DNA of 9,093 bases from Parafilimonas sp. (lineage in GTDB: Bacteria > Bacteroidota > Bacteroidia > Chitinophagales > Chitinophagaceae), in assembly GCA_023251275.1 (NCBI GenBank), contig JAHEZC010000064.1:1-9093 (forward strand), read 5' to 3'. The notes under the pieces are model-generated. The model was not told the origin of the DNA and made no database searches. It saw nothing but the letters and a program-made list of their open reading frames with translations. This document shows positions 7,454-9,093 of this stretch, piece after piece. Made by a program: the position numbers and the translations under genes. How positions within the stretch are numbered: position 1 is the stretch's first letter; the number at the start of each line of letters is the position of its first letter.

Positions 7454-7651
7454 AGATTAACAAAGGGTTGTTTCAGGGGAAAAACGGGTAAGAATTTGAC
7501 AGATGTATTTGCAAAAAATGATTGTCCGTTAAAATAATCGCAATGAAGCATTGTATTTTTTATGCTGGCATGCTTATTGAAATTTTATAGTACCGTCGAA
7601 TTAATGCCCTGCCCTTTTAATAAATTATTTAATTGAAAAAATTTTAAGTCT

Positions 7652-7939
7652 ATGAAAAAGCTCACATTTATTTCAATGGTTGTATTTTTTATCATGTCTG
7701 CAACAGGCTGCGCCCGCAGAGTAGTAGTCTCGGACAGGCCTTCACCTCCGGTAATCGTGCGGCCTGCACAACCGGCGCCTGATTATATATGGATAGAGGG
7801 AGAATGGCGTGTCGGCGGCGGGAAATATTCCTGGAGAGATGGTTACTGGACCAGGTCGCGGGGACACAGAACGTGGGCTCCCGGTCATTGGGAAGCAACA
7901 AGGGGCGGATATTACTGGACGCCCGGACGTTGGAGATAA
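7652..7939 (+). CDS. Small WxxGxW-repeat lipoprotein
   Basis: This is a 95-residue lipoprotein. The N-terminus has Lys2-Lys3, a hydrophobic stretch (5-15) and a lipobox S-A-T-G before Cys20, so it should be lipidated and held in the inner or outer membrane facing the periplasm. After a Pro-rich linker (about 29-43), four WxxGxW units follow with an exact 14-residue period: Trp47, Trp61, Trp75 and Trp89, each with Gly at +3 and Trp at +5. A conserved Gly at position 11 lies in each linker, and the last unit ends one residue before the stop. This is the YXWXXGXW repeat family, found in many Gram-negative envelope proteins; the function is not known to me. ATG at 7652 is the only start giving a signal sequence. 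The gene is followed by a strong terminator at 7969-8006 and stands alone as a transcription unit. Its repeat part is richer in G+C than its neighbours. Confidence 0.85.
   Translation: MKKLTFISMVVFFIMSATGCARRVVVSDRPSPPVIVRPAQPAPDYIWIEGEWRVGGGKYSWRDGYWTRSRGHRTWAPGHWEATRGGYYWTPGRWR
7790..7936 (+). repeat. Four 42-bp units encoding WxxGxW
   Basis: The units begin with TGG codons at 7790, 7832, 7874 and 7916, exactly 42 bp apart; the last is truncated after its third TGG-containing block. The encoded pattern is WxxGxWxxxxGxxx. At DNA level the units are similar but not identical, so this looks like an old internal duplication kept by selection on the protein. Confidence 0.8.
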
Positions 7940-7968
7940 TTTTCTACAGTTAGAAATTCAGAAAATAC

Positions 7969-8006
7969 AGAGGCTGCCTCAAGCTGGGGTTCAGCCTCTC
8001 TTTTTT
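7969..8006 (+). terminator. Hairpin terminator after the WxxGxW lipoprotein gene
   Basis: The arms AGAGGCTG (7969-7976) and CAGCCTCT (7992-7999) form an 8-bp GC-rich stem over a 15-nt loop, followed by CTTTTTT. This is a good intrinsic terminator 29 bp past the stop codon. It lies between convergent genes and could also serve the minus-strand gene that ends at 8033, though the U-tract on that side (GTATTTTC) is poor. Confidence 0.85.
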
Positions 8007-8032
8007 GCATTTTTTTTGTCCTGCATTTCAAT

Positions 8033-8512
8033 TTAAAAATAGTTATTAAGCTGCTGCGTGCCTTCAAACACATGCAGCAATCTTAGTTTTTGAAATGCGT
8101 ATAAAAATTCATTTAGCTGGTGCTGAAGTTTTTTCCGGATAGTTGGTTGCACTTCATAGTCATTCATCATATCTCTGAAAGCTTTAATGATCTTTTTTTC
8201 ATAATGTTCCGAGCAGGTAAAAGGATCAATAAACTGCAGTTCATCATTTTCGTTTTTTGCAGGTTTATGAAGATCATTTACCGGGAATAAATTTAATATA
8301 GACAATATCTCATGCTTTATTTCTTCCTCGCAGGGATTGGTTTCTGCTACAAACATCAACAGGCTTTTTTTTAAAACGGGCTCTTTTATTGCGAGCGCTA
8401 TGCTTTCAAGTTTCAGCCGTACTGCGGAAATGAGCACACGTAATTTTTCAAGTCTTGCAGAAGTATAGCGCAAATTGCTGCGCTCTTTTGTGGAGAGTGT
8501 TAAGTGGATCAT
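8033..8512 (-). CDS. Hypothetical alpha-helical protein (possibly four-helix bundle)
   Basis: This is a 159-residue cytoplasmic protein with no signal peptide or membrane segment. It is rich in Leu, Lys and Glu. Four likely amphipathic helices can be drawn, at about residues 9-42, 43-73, 99-119 and 124-148, with a polar linker at 78-95. The layout recalls ferritin-like/DUF2383-type bundles. There is an ExxH (Glu64-Ile-Lys-His67) in the second helix and Glu36 in the first, but no second ExxH in the last helix, so a di-iron site is not supported. I do not recognise the family. The ATG at 8512 is the only reasonable start, and upstream sequence has no clear ribosome binding site or consensus promoter. 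It is convergent with the WxxGxW lipoprotein gene and follows a dehydrogenase gene after a 219-bp gap, so it is probably transcribed on its own. Confidence 0.7.
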   Translation of the reverse strand: MIHLTLSTKERSNLRYTSARLEKLRVLISAVRLKLESIALAIKEPVLKKSLLMFVAETNPCEEEIKHEILSILNLFPVNDLHKPAKNENDELQFIDPFTCSEHYEKKIIKAFRDMMNDYEVQPTIRKKLQHQLNEFLYAFQKLRLLHVFEGTQQLNNYF

Positions 8513-8731
8513 AGGAATGCATTTTTACAGTTTACAGAAATTCGGCAGATCAAAAAATCAAATTAAAATTAAGCCGCTGCTAAAGTATGTTGAAAGTAAA
8601 ACGCTTTAAATACCGGGAGATGAAAGTTAAACTAATTTTTAGATAAATTTCTTTTTCACAAAAAAATAATTTTGAAACGGACCTGCTTTAAGCTTGTGGA
8701 ATTTTTCTTTAATTTCTATCAGTCCATGAAC

Positions 8732-9093
8732 TTACAAATTCAATACCTGCTGCCATATTTTAATGTTTACCGGGATGCCTTCTTTTTCTGATTTTTTCCG
8801 CGCAGCTAATACCCGCTCACCGGGGTACAGGATTTGCCCTCCGGGAGTCTGCGGTTCACTGCTTTTTGCAAAATTGATAATCTCCTCAAGGGCGGTTGCA
8901 TGAAGATTTTCAGCATGGACAGCGATAAATATTTGCGATAAGCCATATTCATTTCCGCTGCCTGAAATCCGGGCTACATTACGACCTCCGCTTAAGCCTG
9001 TTACCAGCAGGTCAAGCATCAGTGAGAGTCCGGAACCTTTCCAGAAACCTATGGGCAAAGTTCTCATGGATACCCTGATTTTTCCGGGATCGG
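8732..9093 (-). CDS. Malate/L-lactate dehydrogenase-family oxidoreductase (C-terminal part)
   Basis: Only about 120 C-terminal residues lie in the window; the reading frame is open to the right edge, so the N-terminal two thirds are missing and the ATG at 9067 is internal. The visible part has the Ldh_2 family signature: LPIGFWKGSGLSLMLDLL, then SGG, EYGLSQIFIAV, and the end block with YPGER...R.....GIPV...IW..VL. The family contains NAD(P)H-dependent malate, L-lactate, ureidoglycolate and 2,3-diketo-L-gulonate reductases (YiaK/DlgD, YlbC and relatives). The YGLSQIFIAV and WKGSGLS blocks look most like the DlgD branch, but the substrate cannot be set from this fragment. It ends at TAA 8734-8732. 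Confidence 0.85.
   Translation of the reverse strand, partial: DPGKIRVSMRTLPIGFWKGSGLSLMLDLLVTGLSGGRNVARISGSGNEYGLSQIFIAVHAENLHATALEEIINFAKSSEPQTPGGQILYPGERVLAARKKSEKEGIPVNIKIWQQVLNL

Noticed and set aside
7541..7571. Small hairpins CAATG-AAG-CATTG and ATGC-TG-GCAT upstream of the WxxGxW lipoprotein gene
   Set aside because: Stems of 4-5 bp are too short to call a regulatory structure.
8513..8731. AT-rich gap between the helical protein and the dehydrogenase
   Set aside because: I searched it for small frames, promoters and hairpins and saw nothing that stands out beyond AT-rich runs.

Overview
The window looks like a chromosomal stretch of a Bacteroidetes bacterium, probably near the Chitinophagaceae/Sphingobacteriia. 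The DNA is moderately AT-rich. Several starts are preceded by Bacteroidetes-type -7 elements (TAnnTTTG) rather than Shine-Dalgarno sites. The LspA has the long loop seen in that phylum, and one exported protein joins MORN-type repeats to a TonB C-terminal domain. This is inference from sequence features; no 16S or other marker is present.

Left part (1-4609), all minus strand. From upstream to downstream these are an exported MORN_2/TonB_C protein (3668-4609), an ArnT-like GT-C glycosyltransferase (2051-3616), a PAP2 phosphatase (1403-2044) and a CoA-acylating methylmalonate-semialdehyde dehydrogenase cut by the window edge (1-1289). The glycosyltransferase and phosphatase are 6 bp apart. They have a convincing promoter of their own and probably act together on lipid-linked substrates in the inner membrane. 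The dehydrogenase is separated from them by 113 bp with a terminator-like hairpin and is probably a separate metabolic unit (valine/inositol/propionyl-CoA metabolism).

Middle (4610-7404). A 154-bp divergent region separates the MORN/TonB_C gene from a plus-strand gene for a 621-residue exported protein with beta-propeller-like repeats and no recognised function (4764-6629). It converges on lspA, prolipoprotein signal peptidase (6736-7404, minus), which has a GTG start, a perfect TATCTTTGC promoter element and a 14-bp perfect palindrome just upstream of that element.

Right part (7405-9093). A short plus-strand lipoprotein gene (7652-7939) encodes four WxxGxW units with an exact 14-residue period and ends at a strong hairpin terminator. 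Beyond it, on the minus strand, are a 159-residue alpha-helical protein of unknown function (8033-8512) and the C-terminal part of a malate/L-lactate/2,3-diketogulonate dehydrogenase-family enzyme (8732-9093, cut by the window edge). The stretches 7405-7651 and 8513-8731 hold no gene I can support.

I found no mobile element, CRISPR array, tRNA or rRNA. Most of the window is ordinary housekeeping and envelope genes. The parts most worth a second look are the periodic lipoprotein, the ArnT-like/PAP2 pair, the MORN/TonB_C fusion, and the unassigned exported propeller protein.
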